The notes below the pieces were generated by a model. It did no database searches, was not told the origin of the DNA, and worked only from the letters and a program-made list of their open reading frames with translations. A stretch of 64,000 bases of DNA. Origin: Streptomyces coeruleorubidus (GTDB lineage Bacteria > Actinomycetota > Actinomycetes > Streptomycetales > Streptomycetaceae). This document shows, piece by piece, positions 41,897 through 50,462 of this stretch (within the stretch, counting starts at the first letter, position 1; each line of letters starts with the position of its first letter). Where the stretch lies: assembly GCF_008705135.1 (NCBI RefSeq), contig NZ_CP023694.1, forward strand, positions 6,677,001-6,741,000, read 5' to 3'. The translations under genes and the position numbers were made by a program.

Positions 41897-42790
41897 ATGG
41901 CTGGGGACAACCGCACATCGGTCACCGTCGTCGGACTGGGTTCGATGGGCCGGGCACTGGCCGAGGCGTTCGTGGCGGCGGGACATCCGACGACCGTCTG
42001 GAACCGCACCCCGGGCCGGGCCGGGCCGCTGGTGGACCAGGGGGCGCTGCACGCCGCGTCCATCGCGGACGCGGTCGCGGCCAGTGGACTGGTCGTCACC
42101 TGTCTGACCACCTTCGAGGACACCCGCGCGGCGCTGGAGCCCGCCGCGCGTGCCTTACGGGGACGAACCCTCGTCACCCTGAACAGCGGCTCCCCGGCAG
42201 GCGCCCGTGAGACGGCCGCGTGGGCCGGCGCGCACGGCGCCCGTCTGCTCACCGGCGCGGTCAAGAACGTACCGGCGGCGGTGGGTGCACCGGACACGCT
42301 GCTCTACTACAGCGGCGACCGGGCCGTCTTCGAGGAGTACGGGGAGACCCTGAGGGTGCTGGGAGGCGACACCGTCCATCTCGGGGAGGAACCCGATCTC
42401 GCCGCGCTGTACGAGATGGCGGTGGGCGCGATGCTGCTGCCCGCGCTCGTAGGCTTCTTCCAGGGGGCTGCCGCCGTCCAGGCACGCGGACTGCGAGTGG
42501 ACTCGATGGTGCGGTTCGCCGGCAAGTGGCTGGACATGATCAAAGCGCTGCTGCCGGTGTACGCCGCGGAGATCGACAGCGGTGACTACAGCGATGCCGC
42601 CAGTTCGGTGAACCTCTTCCTCGCGGCCGCGGCCCATGACGACGACCTGGGCGAGGAGACGAACGTGGACACCGCCTGGCTGGCTCCCCTGCACGATCTG
42701 GTGCGCCGGGCGGCTGAGGCGGGCCACGGTGAGCACAGCGTCTCGGCGCTGACCGAGGTACTCAGGAAGTCGCCGCACAGCGGGGCATAG
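41897..42790 (+). CDS. NAD(P)-binding oxidoreductase, 6PGDH/imine-reductase-like
   Basis: A 297-residue enzyme with an N-terminal NADP-binding Rossmann domain (VTVVGLGSMGRALAEAFVAAGHPTTVWNRTPGRAG) of the 3-hydroxyisobutyrate dehydrogenase superfamily, and a helical C-terminal dimerisation domain (YEMAVGAMLLPALVGFFQGAAAVQARGL). NAD-binding VTCLTTFEDTRAAL and the SGSPAGARE region fit imine reductases, which reduce cyclic imines; the usual catalytic lysine of hydroxyisobutyrate dehydrogenases is replaced. It is divergent from the HxlR regulator, which suggests induction by a reactive compound. Confidence 0.85.
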   Translation: MAGDNRTSVTVVGLGSMGRALAEAFVAAGHPTTVWNRTPGRAGPLVDQGALHAASIADAVAASGLVVTCLTTFEDTRAALEPAARALRGRTLVTLNSGSPAGARETAAWAGAHGARLLTGAVKNVPAAVGAPDTLLYYSGDRAVFEEYGETLRVLGGDTVHLGEEPDLAALYEMAVGAMLLPALVGFFQGAAAVQARGLRVDSMVRFAGKWLDMIKALLPVYAAEIDSGDYSDAASSVNLFLAAAAHDDDLGEETNVDTAWLAPLHDLVRRAAEAGHGEHSVSALTEVLRKSPHSGA

Positions 42791-42798
42791 AGGGAGGT

Positions 42799-42839
42799 CG
42801 GCCGCCCCGGAACAGGGGGGGGTGGTTCCGGGGCGGCCG
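42799..42839 (+). terminator. Very strong terminator
   Basis: A perfect 14-bp stem (CGGCCGCCCCGGAA with TTCCGGGGCGGCCG) around a G-rich loop, eight bases after the oxidoreductase stop codon. Confidence 0.8.
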
Positions 42840-43202
42840 TCCGGACCGGAACGTCGCGCGCCCCGGGGGGTTTGGGGCGGGCGACTGTCCGATCGGTGAG
42901 GAGATCCAGAGCCTCAGGCTCCGGTTGTGTGCGCGAGGGCACGACCAGGTCGAAGCTGGGGAGGCCCCGGCCTGATGTCACCCACAGTCCCCTGTGGGCG
43001 GGGGTGTATCTCTCATCTGGGTAGAACCTACGACAGGGGCTGGGCGGAGGACAGGCCGTAGGGCCCCCTGTCATCCACCTCGCACACCTTCTTCACACGC
43101 TCTGCCGCTCGCCGCCCCGGTAGCGGAACCGGAGCGGCTCACCTGCCCCGAGGCCGGCTCAGATGCGCGCGATCCGGCGCCGGGGCGGACGAGAAGCCGA
43201 CG
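42840..43202. other. Intergenic region without a supportable gene
   Basis: A 363-base gap between the terminator of the oxidoreductase gene and the 3' end of gabT. Open frames on both strands are shadow-like and lack ribosome-binding sites. Small GC-rich hairpins (for example GGTAGCGGAACCGGAGC) are present but no clear element. Confidence 0.5.
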
Positions 43203-44537
43203 TCAGATACGTGCGAAGGCCTGCTCGATGATGTCGAGGCCCTCGTTCAGCAGGTCCTCGCCGATCACCAGCGGGGGCAGGAAGCGGAGCACGTTGCCGT
43301 AGGTGCCACAGGTCAGGACCAGCAGGCCCTCGGCGTGGCAGGCCTTGGCGAGCGCGGCGGTCGCCTCGGGGTGGGGCTCCTTCGTCGTACGGTCCTTGAC
43401 CAGCTCGATGGCGATCATCGCGCCACGGCCACGGACGTCGCCGATGACGTCGAACTTGTCCTGCATGGCGGACAGGCGCGCCTTCATCACGGCCTCGATG
43501 CTCTTCGCCCTGGCGTTGAGGTCGAGCTCCTTCATGGTCTCGATCGCGCCCAGGGCGCCCGCGCAGGCGACCGGGTTGCCGCCGTAGGTGCCGCCCAGAC
43601 CGCCGGCGTGCGCGGCGTCCATGATCTCCGCGCGCCCGGTCACGGCGGCGAGCGGCAGACCACCGGCGATGCCCTTGGCGGTGGTGATCAGATCCGGGAC
43701 GACGCCCTCGTCCTCGCACGCGAACCACTGGCCCGTACGGCAGAAGCCGGACTGGATCTCGTCGGCGACGAAGACGATGCCGTGGTCGGAGGCGAACTTG
43801 CGGATCGCCGGCAGGAAGCCCTTGGCCGGCTCGATGAAACCGCCCTCGCCGAGCACCGGCTCGATGATGACCGCGGCGACGTTCTCCGCGCCGACCTGCT
43901 TGCTGATCTGGTCGATGGCCTGCGCGGCGGCCTCGGGACCGGCGTTCTCGGGACCGGTCGGCCAGCGGTAGCCGTACGCCACGGGCACGCGGTACACCTC
44001 GGGCGCGAACGGTCCGAAGCCGTGCTTGTACGGCATGTTCTTGGACGTCAGGGCCATGGTCAGGTTGGTGCGCCCGTGGTAGCCGTGGTCGAACACCACG
44101 ACGGCCTGCCGCTTCGTGTACGACCGCGCGATCTTCACGGCGTTCTCGACGGCCTCGGCGCCGGAGTTGAACAGCGCGCTCTTCTTGGCGTGGTCACCCG
44201 GCGTCAGCTCGGCGAGGGCCTCGGCGACCTCGACGTACCCCTCGTACGGCGTGACCATGAAACAGGTGTGGGTGAAGTCGGCGAGCTGCGCGGAGGCCCG
44301 GCGCACGACGGCCTCGGCGGAGGCGCCGACGGAGGTCACGGCGATGCCCGACCCGAAGTCGATCAGCCGGTTGCCGTCGACGTCCTCGATGATTCCGCCA
44401 CCGGCCCGCGCCGTGAACACGGGCAGCACGGACCCCACACCCTGCGCGACCGCGGCGGTACGGCGGGCCTGCAACTCCTGCGACTTCGGTCCGGGAATGG
44501 CGGTGACGACGCGGCGCTCCTGCGGAAGTGCGGTCAT
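43203..44537 (-). CDS. gabT: 4-aminobutyrate-2-oxoglutarate aminotransferase
   Basis: A 444-residue class III aminotransferase that converts GABA and 2-oxoglutarate to succinic semialdehyde and glutamate. Family sequences are NSGAEAVENAVKIARSYTKRQAVVVFDHGYHGRTNLTMALTSK, VIIEPVLGEGGFIEPAKGFLP, VFVADEIQSGFCRTGQWFACE and the PLP lysine in LITTAKGIAGGLPLAAVTGR. ATG at 44537 with AGGAG upstream. It closes the polyamine-to-succinate route set up by the dehydrogenases and transporter to its left, though it is transcribed from its own promoter on the opposite strand. Confidence 0.94.
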   Translation of the reverse strand: MTALPQERRVVTAIPGPKSQELQARRTAAVAQGVGSVLPVFTARAGGGIIEDVDGNRLIDFGSGIAVTSVGASAEAVVRRASAQLADFTHTCFMVTPYEGYVEVAEALAELTPGDHAKKSALFNSGAEAVENAVKIARSYTKRQAVVVFDHGYHGRTNLTMALTSKNMPYKHGFGPFAPEVYRVPVAYGYRWPTGPENAGPEAAAQAIDQISKQVGAENVAAVIIEPVLGEGGFIEPAKGFLPAIRKFASDHGIVFVADEIQSGFCRTGQWFACEDEGVVPDLITTAKGIAGGLPLAAVTGRAEIMDAAHAGGLGGTYGGNPVACAGALGAIETMKELDLNARAKSIEAVMKARLSAMQDKFDVIGDVRGRGAMIAIELVKDRTTKEPHPEATAALAKACHAEGLLVLTCGTYGNVLRFLPPLVIGEDLLNEGLDIIEQAFARI

Positions 44538-44804
44538 GCGGGGCTCCTGGGGTGGTGCGGACGGGGGGGATACGGACGGGGGTGTACGGACACTTCGCTT
44601 CCTTTCTCGCAGGCTAGGGCGGGGGGAGGGGGGTGGGCATGCTCCATGTGGGCGTTGTCGGAGGGGCGGCTTGTCCGGGGTGGACATGGCGGTCTCGTGG
44701 GCTGGTGCCCACGCCCCGGCCGTGTAAGCGGTGAACTCCCCAGGGGAGGGCGTTAGATTGGCTCGCGGACGGTCGACGGAGCAGCTGGTCAGGGGGCAAG
44801 GGCG

Positions 44805-47000
44805 ATGGACAGCGACGGGACGCAGGAGGCGCGGGGTACGCATGCGAACCCGGTGCCGCGTCCGGCGGGGCCGCCGGAGGTGCCCGCGGTGCCGCCGAAC
44901 GGCCACGGCACGCCGCCGAACGGCCATGGCGCCGCGCCGGGCGTGTCCGCTGTGCCACCCCGGCCGGCCCGGGCGCCCGGGGTGCCCCCGATGCCGGACG
45001 GCTCCTCCTTCCTGACCTGGCTGCGCACGCCACGGCCCGAGGCGCCGCCGGGCGTGTGGCGGTTCGGGCACCGGCCGCGGCCGGCGGAGCAGCCCGAGGA
45101 GATCCCCACCAGGCAGCTGCTGAGCGGGGCGTTGATCGCCTTCCTGGTGGGATGGCTGATCTGGTCGCTGCTCCAGAACGGCTATCTCGGCAACTGGTGG
45201 TGGGTGCCGTTCGACCTGATCGTTCCCGACGCCTGGCGCGGCGCCGACAGCGGCATCGGCGAGACCGGCACCTTCGTCGTGTACCGGGGGTACGAGCTGC
45301 TCGTCGCCCTGGCGATCATGGTCGGGGTGAGCCGGCTCGGCCGCTGGGGCGAGGTGTGGCGCCGCTTCGTCGCCCCGCGCCTGCGCCGACCGGAGTCCCA
45401 GGAAGCCCAGCCGAGCGCCCAGGACGATCCGGCCCAGTGGAACGAGCTCCGCGCCGCCGGAGCCGTCGACGCCGCCGAGCGGCTCGCCGCCGAGGCCCGC
45501 TCCGGGCTCATGGGGGACGTCGACCATGCCCGGATCCTCCGTGCCTGGCAGGGCGTGCGCACCGGACGGCACAGCCTCGCCACCTTCAGCTCCACCGTCC
45601 TGCGGGACGGCGCCGCCGCCTGCCTCCACCCCTCCGGGGAGCGCGACCTGCCGGCCCGCCTCGCGCGGCACGACCTGATGACCGGCCAGGTACGGCTGGG
45701 GACGACCGTGGAGGACTCCCGCAACCCGTACACCTACCGCGGGGCGGGACTGGGCCTCGGGCCCGACCTGCTCGGCACCTCGCTCGTGGCCGTCGGCCCC
45801 GCCGGCTCCGGAAAGACCGGGGCCGTCGTGCGGCCGCTCGCCGAGTCGCTGTGTCTGCACGCTCTCGCCGGGCGGGCCGCCGTGGTCGTGGTCGGGGCGG
45901 CGGGGGCCGGGCTCGGGCCGGCCGACGCCTATGACGTCGTCGTGCGGATCGGGAACCAGGAGTCGGAGTACGACCTGGATCTGTACGGCGGGACGGACGA
46001 CCCGGACGAGGCCGCGGCCGTGCTCGCCGAGGCGCTGGTGGGGGATCTCGCCGATCCGCACCCGGGCAGTGACAGTCGGCGTTCCACGACCGTGCTCGCC
46101 CAGCTGCTCGGTCCGTTCCGTGCCGTGCACGGGCGTTTTCCGTCCGTACCGGAGCTCCGGCAGCTGCTGGACGGGGCGCCGCGACCGCTGGCCGCGCTGC
46201 GGCAGGGGCTTCAGGACGCCGGGCAGGAGTCGCTGCTGCGCGAACTGGACGCGCGGGAGCGGCAGATGGGGCAGCCGGGTGATGTCGGCGGGGTGCTCGC
46301 GGATCGGGTCGCGCTGCTCGACCGGCCCGCCTTCGCCTCCTTCTTCGACACCTCCGGGAGCACCCGGCCCTTCACCCTCAAGGCCCTCGACCATCCCGTG
46401 CGGGTGCGGATCGACCTGCCCGAGCGCGGGCACGCCGACGCCTCCCGGATGCTGGCGCGGCTGGTGCTCGCGCAGTTCACGGCGAGTGTCGCCGTACGGG
46501 AGGACCGGTCGCTGTTCGCCTGCCTGGTGCTCGACGACGCGACCGGGGTGGTGACGCCCGAGGCCGTGCGCGGCATCCAGCGGCTGCGGTCCGGCAACGC
46601 CGGGGTCGTGCTGACCCTGCGGACGCTGGACGACGTGCCCCGGCCGCTGCGCGGGCCGCTGCTCGGGGCCACCGGCTGCCGGATGGCCCTGTCGGGGCTC
46701 ACCCCGTGGGACGGGCAGGACTTCGCCGAGGTCTGGGGCAAGGAGTGGATCGAGGCCCGGGACGTCACCGACCGGCAGATCATCGCGGAGACGCCCGCGG
46801 GCAAGGCCGTGCACATGCTCCGCCGGGTGATCACCGGCAAGGCCCCGACCGCGCGGGCGGTGACCGTGCGGCAGGTCGAGCGGGAGCGCTGGTCCGCCTC
46901 CGAGCTGGCGCACGGGGTGCCGGCCGGGCACGCGGTGCTGTCGCTGACGGATGTGAAGGGCGAGCACGCGCCACCGCTGCTGGTGGATCTTCGGGGCTGA
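44805..47000 (+). CDS. Membrane-associated ATP/GTP-binding protein (VirB4/TraD-like P-loop)
   Basis: A 731-residue protein common in Streptomyces and of unknown role. A Pro/Gly-rich head of about 70 residues is followed by two hydrophobic segments (LIAFLVGWLIWSLLQNGYLG near 112 and YELLVALAIMVGVSRLG near 165). A long P-loop ATPase domain comes next: Walker A VGPAGSGKTGAVVRPLA at about 330 and a Walker B-like FACLVLDDATGVVTPEA near 570, with GNAGVVLTLRTLDDVP further on. The P-loop and the following domain layout resemble DNA- or protein-translocating ATPases of conjugation systems. It is not next to transfer genes, so a chromosomal, perhaps envelope-linked, role is likelier. Confidence 0.75.
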   Translation: MDSDGTQEARGTHANPVPRPAGPPEVPAVPPNGHGTPPNGHGAAPGVSAVPPRPARAPGVPPMPDGSSFLTWLRTPRPEAPPGVWRFGHRPRPAEQPEEIPTRQLLSGALIAFLVGWLIWSLLQNGYLGNWWWVPFDLIVPDAWRGADSGIGETGTFVVYRGYELLVALAIMVGVSRLGRWGEVWRRFVAPRLRRPESQEAQPSAQDDPAQWNELRAAGAVDAAERLAAEARSGLMGDVDHARILRAWQGVRTGRHSLATFSSTVLRDGAAACLHPSGERDLPARLARHDLMTGQVRLGTTVEDSRNPYTYRGAGLGLGPDLLGTSLVAVGPAGSGKTGAVVRPLAESLCLHALAGRAAVVVVGAAGAGLGPADAYDVVVRIGNQESEYDLDLYGGTDDPDEAAAVLAEALVGDLADPHPGSDSRRSTTVLAQLLGPFRAVHGRFPSVPELRQLLDGAPRPLAALRQGLQDAGQESLLRELDARERQMGQPGDVGGVLADRVALLDRPAFASFFDTSGSTRPFTLKALDHPVRVRIDLPERGHADASRMLARLVLAQFTASVAVREDRSLFACLVLDDATGVVTPEAVRGIQRLRSGNAGVVLTLRTLDDVPRPLRGPLLGATGCRMALSGLTPWDGQDFAEVWGKEWIEARDVTDRQIIAETPAGKAVHMLRRVITGKAPTARAVTVRQVERERWSASELAHGVPAGHAVLSLTDVKGEHAPPLLVDLRG

Positions 47001-47125
47001 CGTCTTCCGGCCGGTGCCGGTACGCGGGGATCGTACGGTGAGGCAGAATCGTCACAGGTCGTTCATACGTGGCGGCCAAAAGCCCACAAAGATCACACAC
47101 GTCCTGACGCAGACCTGAAGGCCTC

Positions 47126-48799
47126 ATGCCCCCGACGCTCGCCTCGCTCGTCCACCACTCCGCGCTGAAACTCACCGTGCGGGCGGGCGGAGACCGCCTC
47201 GACGTGCCGGTCCGCTGGGCGCACGTCAGCGAGCTCGCCGACCCCGTGCCCTACATGGAGGGCGGGGAACTGCTGCTGATCACCGCGCTCAAGCTGGACG
47301 CCGAGGACCCGGAGGCCATGCGCCGTTACGTACGGCGGCTGGCCGGAGCCGGGGTGGTCGGGCTCGGCTTCGCCGTCGGCGTCAACTACGAGGAGATCCC
47401 CAAGGCGCTCGTCGACGCGGCCGAGGAGGAGGGCCTGCCGCTGCTGGAGGTGCCGCGCCGGACGCCGTTCCTCGCCATCAGCAAGGCCGTGTCCGCCGCG
47501 ATCGCCGCCGACCAGTACCGGGCCGTCACGGCCGGGTTCGCCGCCCAGCGGGAGCTGACCAGGCAGGCGCAGACGGGCGGGCCCGAGGGGCTGCTGGCCG
47601 CGCTGGCCTCGCAGGTCGACGGATGGGCCGCGCTGTACGACGCCTCGGGCGCCGTCGTCGCCACGGCACCCGAGTGGGCGGGGCGGCGGGCCGCGCGGCT
47701 CACCGGCGACGTGCAGCGGCTGCGGGAGCGGCCCGCGCCCGCCTCGTCGGTGGTCGGCGGACCGGAGAACGAGGACCGGGTCGAACTGCACACCATCGGC
47801 ACCGGCCGGCGTCCCCGGGCGGCCCTCGCCGTGGGCACCGCCGCCGCCCTCGGCACCGCCGAGCGCTACGCCCTCCACTCGGCCATCGCCCTGCTGACCC
47901 TGACCACGGAACGCTCCCGGTCCCTCCAGGCGGCCGAGCAGCGGATCGGCGCTGCGGTGCTGCGCATGCTGCTGGCCGGGGAGCCGGACCACGCGCGCGC
48001 GGTCGCCGGGGACCTGTACGGCGGGCTGCTGGACGCGCCGTTCCGGATGCTGGTCGCGGAGCGGGTGCCGGTGTCGGCCTCGGCCGCGCTGGCCCGTGCC
48101 GAGGCCCGGACGGGCACCCCGGCCGCCGACCGGTCCTCCGCCGCGGCGCTCGCCGCGGCCGACACGAACGGCGACCCCCTCGCGGCACTCGCCGACGTCA
48201 TGGAGTCCGCCGCGGCCCGGGCCGGCGAGGCCGTCCTCGTCGTGCCGGAGGGGGAGCGGCTGGTGGTGCTGGCCGCGGACGGCGGTGCCGCCGCGGCGGC
48301 CTGCGGGGAGTACGCGGCCGCCCTGGAGTCGGCCCGGGCCGGCGTGCGCGAGAAGGTGCCGGGGGGCGAGGAGGACGAGCTGGTCGTGGGCCTGTCGGCG
48401 CCGGCCGGGCCCATCGCCGCGTCCGCCGCGTACAAGCAGGCCGAACAGGCGCTGTCGGTGGCGCGGCGGCGCGGGCGCGTCCTCGTGGAGCACGAGCAGA
48501 TGGCGGCCGGATCCGTGCTGCCGCTGCTGGCCGACGACGCGGTACGGGCCTTCGCCGACGGGATGCTGCGGCCGCTGTACGAGCACGACGCCACGGGCCG
48601 CGGCGACCTGGTCGCCTCCCTGCGCGCCTGGCTGTCCCGGCACGGCCAGTGGGACGCGGCGGCGGCCGACCTCGGCGTCCACCGCCACACCCTCCGCTAC
48701 CGCATGCGGCGCGTCGAGGAGATCCTCGGCCGCTCCCTGGACGACGCCGACGCGCGGATGGAGCTCTGGCTCGCGCTGAAGGCGATCAGCTCCGAGTAG
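47126..48799 (+). CDS. PucR-family transcriptional regulator
   Basis: A 557-residue regulator with an N-terminal PurR/PucR domain (LASLVHHSALKLTVRAGGDRLDVPVRWAHVSELADPVPYMEGGELLLITALKLD), a GAF-like middle (AALYDASGAVVATAPEWAG), and a C-terminal helix-turn-helix (DAAAADLGVHRHTLRYRMRRVEEILGRSLDDADARMELWLALKAI). Members control purine, GABA and amine catabolism. The dehydrogenase gene 120 bases downstream on the same strand and gabT upstream make polyamine/GABA control likely. Confidence 0.9.
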   Translation: MPPTLASLVHHSALKLTVRAGGDRLDVPVRWAHVSELADPVPYMEGGELLLITALKLDAEDPEAMRRYVRRLAGAGVVGLGFAVGVNYEEIPKALVDAAEEEGLPLLEVPRRTPFLAISKAVSAAIAADQYRAVTAGFAAQRELTRQAQTGGPEGLLAALASQVDGWAALYDASGAVVATAPEWAGRRAARLTGDVQRLRERPAPASSVVGGPENEDRVELHTIGTGRRPRAALAVGTAAALGTAERYALHSAIALLTLTTERSRSLQAAEQRIGAAVLRMLLAGEPDHARAVAGDLYGGLLDAPFRMLVAERVPVSASAALARAEARTGTPAADRSSAAALAAADTNGDPLAALADVMESAAARAGEAVLVVPEGERLVVLAADGGAAAAACGEYAAALESARAGVREKVPGGEEDELVVGLSAPAGPIAASAAYKQAEQALSVARRRGRVLVEHEQMAAGSVLPLLADDAVRAFADGMLRPLYEHDATGRGDLVASLRAWLSRHGQWDAAAADLGVHRHTLRYRMRRVEEILGRSLDDADARMELWLALKAISSE

Positions 48800-48919
48800 C
48801 CAGACCGTAGTGTGCCCGCCCCTTATTGCTACGCCCCGGACAAACGACCTTCGGCCACCCCGCCCCTACCGTGGAACCGCAGCACAGATCACCCCCAACG
48901 CCGAAGGGCCGGAACCAAC

Positions 48920-50365
48920 ATGACTTCCACCCACGCCTTCTGGCTCGCCGGCCGTGAGGCCACCGGCGAGGACACCTTCGATGTCACCTCCCCGTGGGAC
49001 GGGCGGCTCGTCGGCAAGGTGAGCGTGCCGACGGACGCGCAGGTCGAGGAGGCCGTGGCCGCCGCGTACGCCGTACGGGACGAGTTCGCCGCCACCCCGG
49101 CCCACGTCCGCGCCGCCGCCCTCGACCACGTCAGCAGGCGCCTCGTCGAGCGCACCGAGGAGATCGCGCAGCTCATCTCCGCCGAGAACGGCAAGCCCCT
49201 CAAGTGGGCGCGCGGTGAGGTCGGCCGGGCCGTGTCCGTCTTCCGCTTCGCGGCCGAGGAGGCCCGGCGGTTCAACGGCGGCGAGGCCCAGCGCCTCGAC
49301 ACCGACCTCGGCGGCCAGGGCCGGCTCGCCCTCACCCGCCGCTTCCCGAAGGGCGTGGTGCTCGGTATCGCGCCCTTCAACTTCCCGCTCAACCTCTGTG
49401 CCCACAAGGTCGCCCCGGCCATCGCCGCCGGCGCCCCGATCATCCTCAAGCCGGCCCCGGCCACCCCGCTGTCCGGCCTGATCATCGGCGACCTGCTGGC
49501 CGAGACCGAACTGCCCGCGGGTTCCTGGAGCATCCTGCCCGTCGCCAACGACAAGATGCCCGCCCTGGTGCAGGACGAGCGCCTGCCCGTGATCTCCTTC
49601 ACCGGCTCCGAGAAGGTCGGCTACGCGATCATGGACTCGGTGCCGCGCAAGCACTGCACCCTGGAGCTGGGCGGCAACGGCGCGGCCGTCGTGCTCGCCG
49701 ACTGGGCGAGCGACGAGGACCTGGACTGGGCGGCGAACCGCATCGCCACCTTCTCCAACTACCAGGGCGGCCAGTCCTGCATCTCCGTCCAGCGGGTCAT
49801 CGCGGACGCCTCCGTGTACGACCGGCTGCTGCCGCGCATCGTCGCCGCCGTCGAGGCCCAGGTCACCGGCGACCCGAGCGACGACGCGACCGATGTCGGG
49901 CCGCTGGTCAGCGAGGATGCCGCCAAGCGCGTCGAGACGTGGGTCCGGGAGGCGGTCGACGCCGGTGCCGCGCTGCTCACCGGCGGCAAGCGCGACGGCG
50001 CCTCGTACGCGCCGACCGTGCTGGCCGACGTACCGGCCGGCGTCACCCTCTCCTGCGAGGAGGTCTTCGGACCGGTCCTCACCGTGCAGAAGGTGAACGG
50101 CGAGGCCGAGGCCTTCGCCGCCGTCAACGACTCCAAGTACGGCCTCCAGGCGGGCGTCTTCACCCACGACCTCCAGACCGCCTTCCGGGCTCACCGCGCC
50201 CTGGAGGTCGGCGGAGTCGTCGTCGGCGACGTCCCGTCCTACCGCGCCGACCAGATGCCGTACGGCGGCGTCAAGCAGTCCGGCGTGGGCCGCGAGGGCG
50301 TGCGGTTCGCGATGGAGGACTACACGTACGAGCGCGTGATGGTGCTCACCGGCCTCAGCCTCTAG
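48920..50365 (+). CDS. Aldehyde dehydrogenase, candidate succinic-semialdehyde or other semialdehyde dehydrogenase
   Basis: A 481-residue aldehyde dehydrogenase. The nucleophile cysteine is in NYQGGQSCISVQRV, the base glutamate in LELGGNGAAVV, and the cofactor region in GIAPFNFPLNLCAHKVAPAIAAGAPIILKP. QGGQSC and the FNFPLNL segment place it nearer to the NADP-dependent glyceraldehyde/lactaldehyde-type branch than to classical GabD, so the semialdehyde substrate is uncertain. ATG at 48920. Placed after a PucR regulator and near gabT, it may take succinic semialdehyde to succinate. Confidence 0.82.
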   Translation: MTSTHAFWLAGREATGEDTFDVTSPWDGRLVGKVSVPTDAQVEEAVAAAYAVRDEFAATPAHVRAAALDHVSRRLVERTEEIAQLISAENGKPLKWARGEVGRAVSVFRFAAEEARRFNGGEAQRLDTDLGGQGRLALTRRFPKGVVLGIAPFNFPLNLCAHKVAPAIAAGAPIILKPAPATPLSGLIIGDLLAETELPAGSWSILPVANDKMPALVQDERLPVISFTGSEKVGYAIMDSVPRKHCTLELGGNGAAVVLADWASDEDLDWAANRIATFSNYQGGQSCISVQRVIADASVYDRLLPRIVAAVEAQVTGDPSDDATDVGPLVSEDAAKRVETWVREAVDAGAALLTGGKRDGASYAPTVLADVPAGVTLSCEEVFGPVLTVQKVNGEAEAFAAVNDSKYGLQAGVFTHDLQTAFRAHRALEVGGVVVGDVPSYRADQMPYGGVKQSGVGREGVRFAMEDYTYERVMVLTGLSL

Positions 50366-50369
50366 CTCA

Positions 50370-50384
50370 TGGGAACCATTTTCA
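50370..50384. promoter_or_regulatory. Orphan Zur-box-like inverted repeat
   Basis: Read on the minus strand the 15 bases are TGAAAATGGTTCCCA, matching 12 of 15 positions of the reported Streptomyces Zur operator TGaaAatgatTttCA. It is an AT-rich island four bases after a dehydrogenase stop and directly before a terminator, with no gene obviously served. It may be a relic, or control a very short RNA ending at the terminator. Confidence 0.35.
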
Positions 50385-50401
50385 TATAGGCTGGGCGAAG
50401 A

Positions 50402-50433
50402 GGCCCGGCACCGATGCCTTCCGGTGCCGGGCC
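50402..50433. terminator. Bidirectional terminator between convergent genes
   Basis: A perfect 12-bp stem (GGCCCGGCACCG with CGGTGCCGGGCC) around an 8-base loop, followed by CCTTCTC. It separates the polyamine/GABA region from the carbohydrate locus and can serve the dehydrogenase and the opposing GH3 gene. Confidence 0.8.
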
Positions 50434-50462
50434 CCTTCTCTGCGCCGGCCTGCTCCGGACCC

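Noticed and set aside
42586..43074. Possible 162-codon minus-strand gene between the oxidoreductase and gabT
   Set aside because: It runs through the strong terminator and into the oxidoreductase gene, is Pro/Arg/Thr-rich and lacks a ribosome-binding site.
43203..46967. A 1254-codon minus-strand frame extending gabT upstream
   Set aside because: Only the last 444 codons match GabT and they have their own ribosome-binding site; the remainder is the shadow of the ATPase gene on the other strand.
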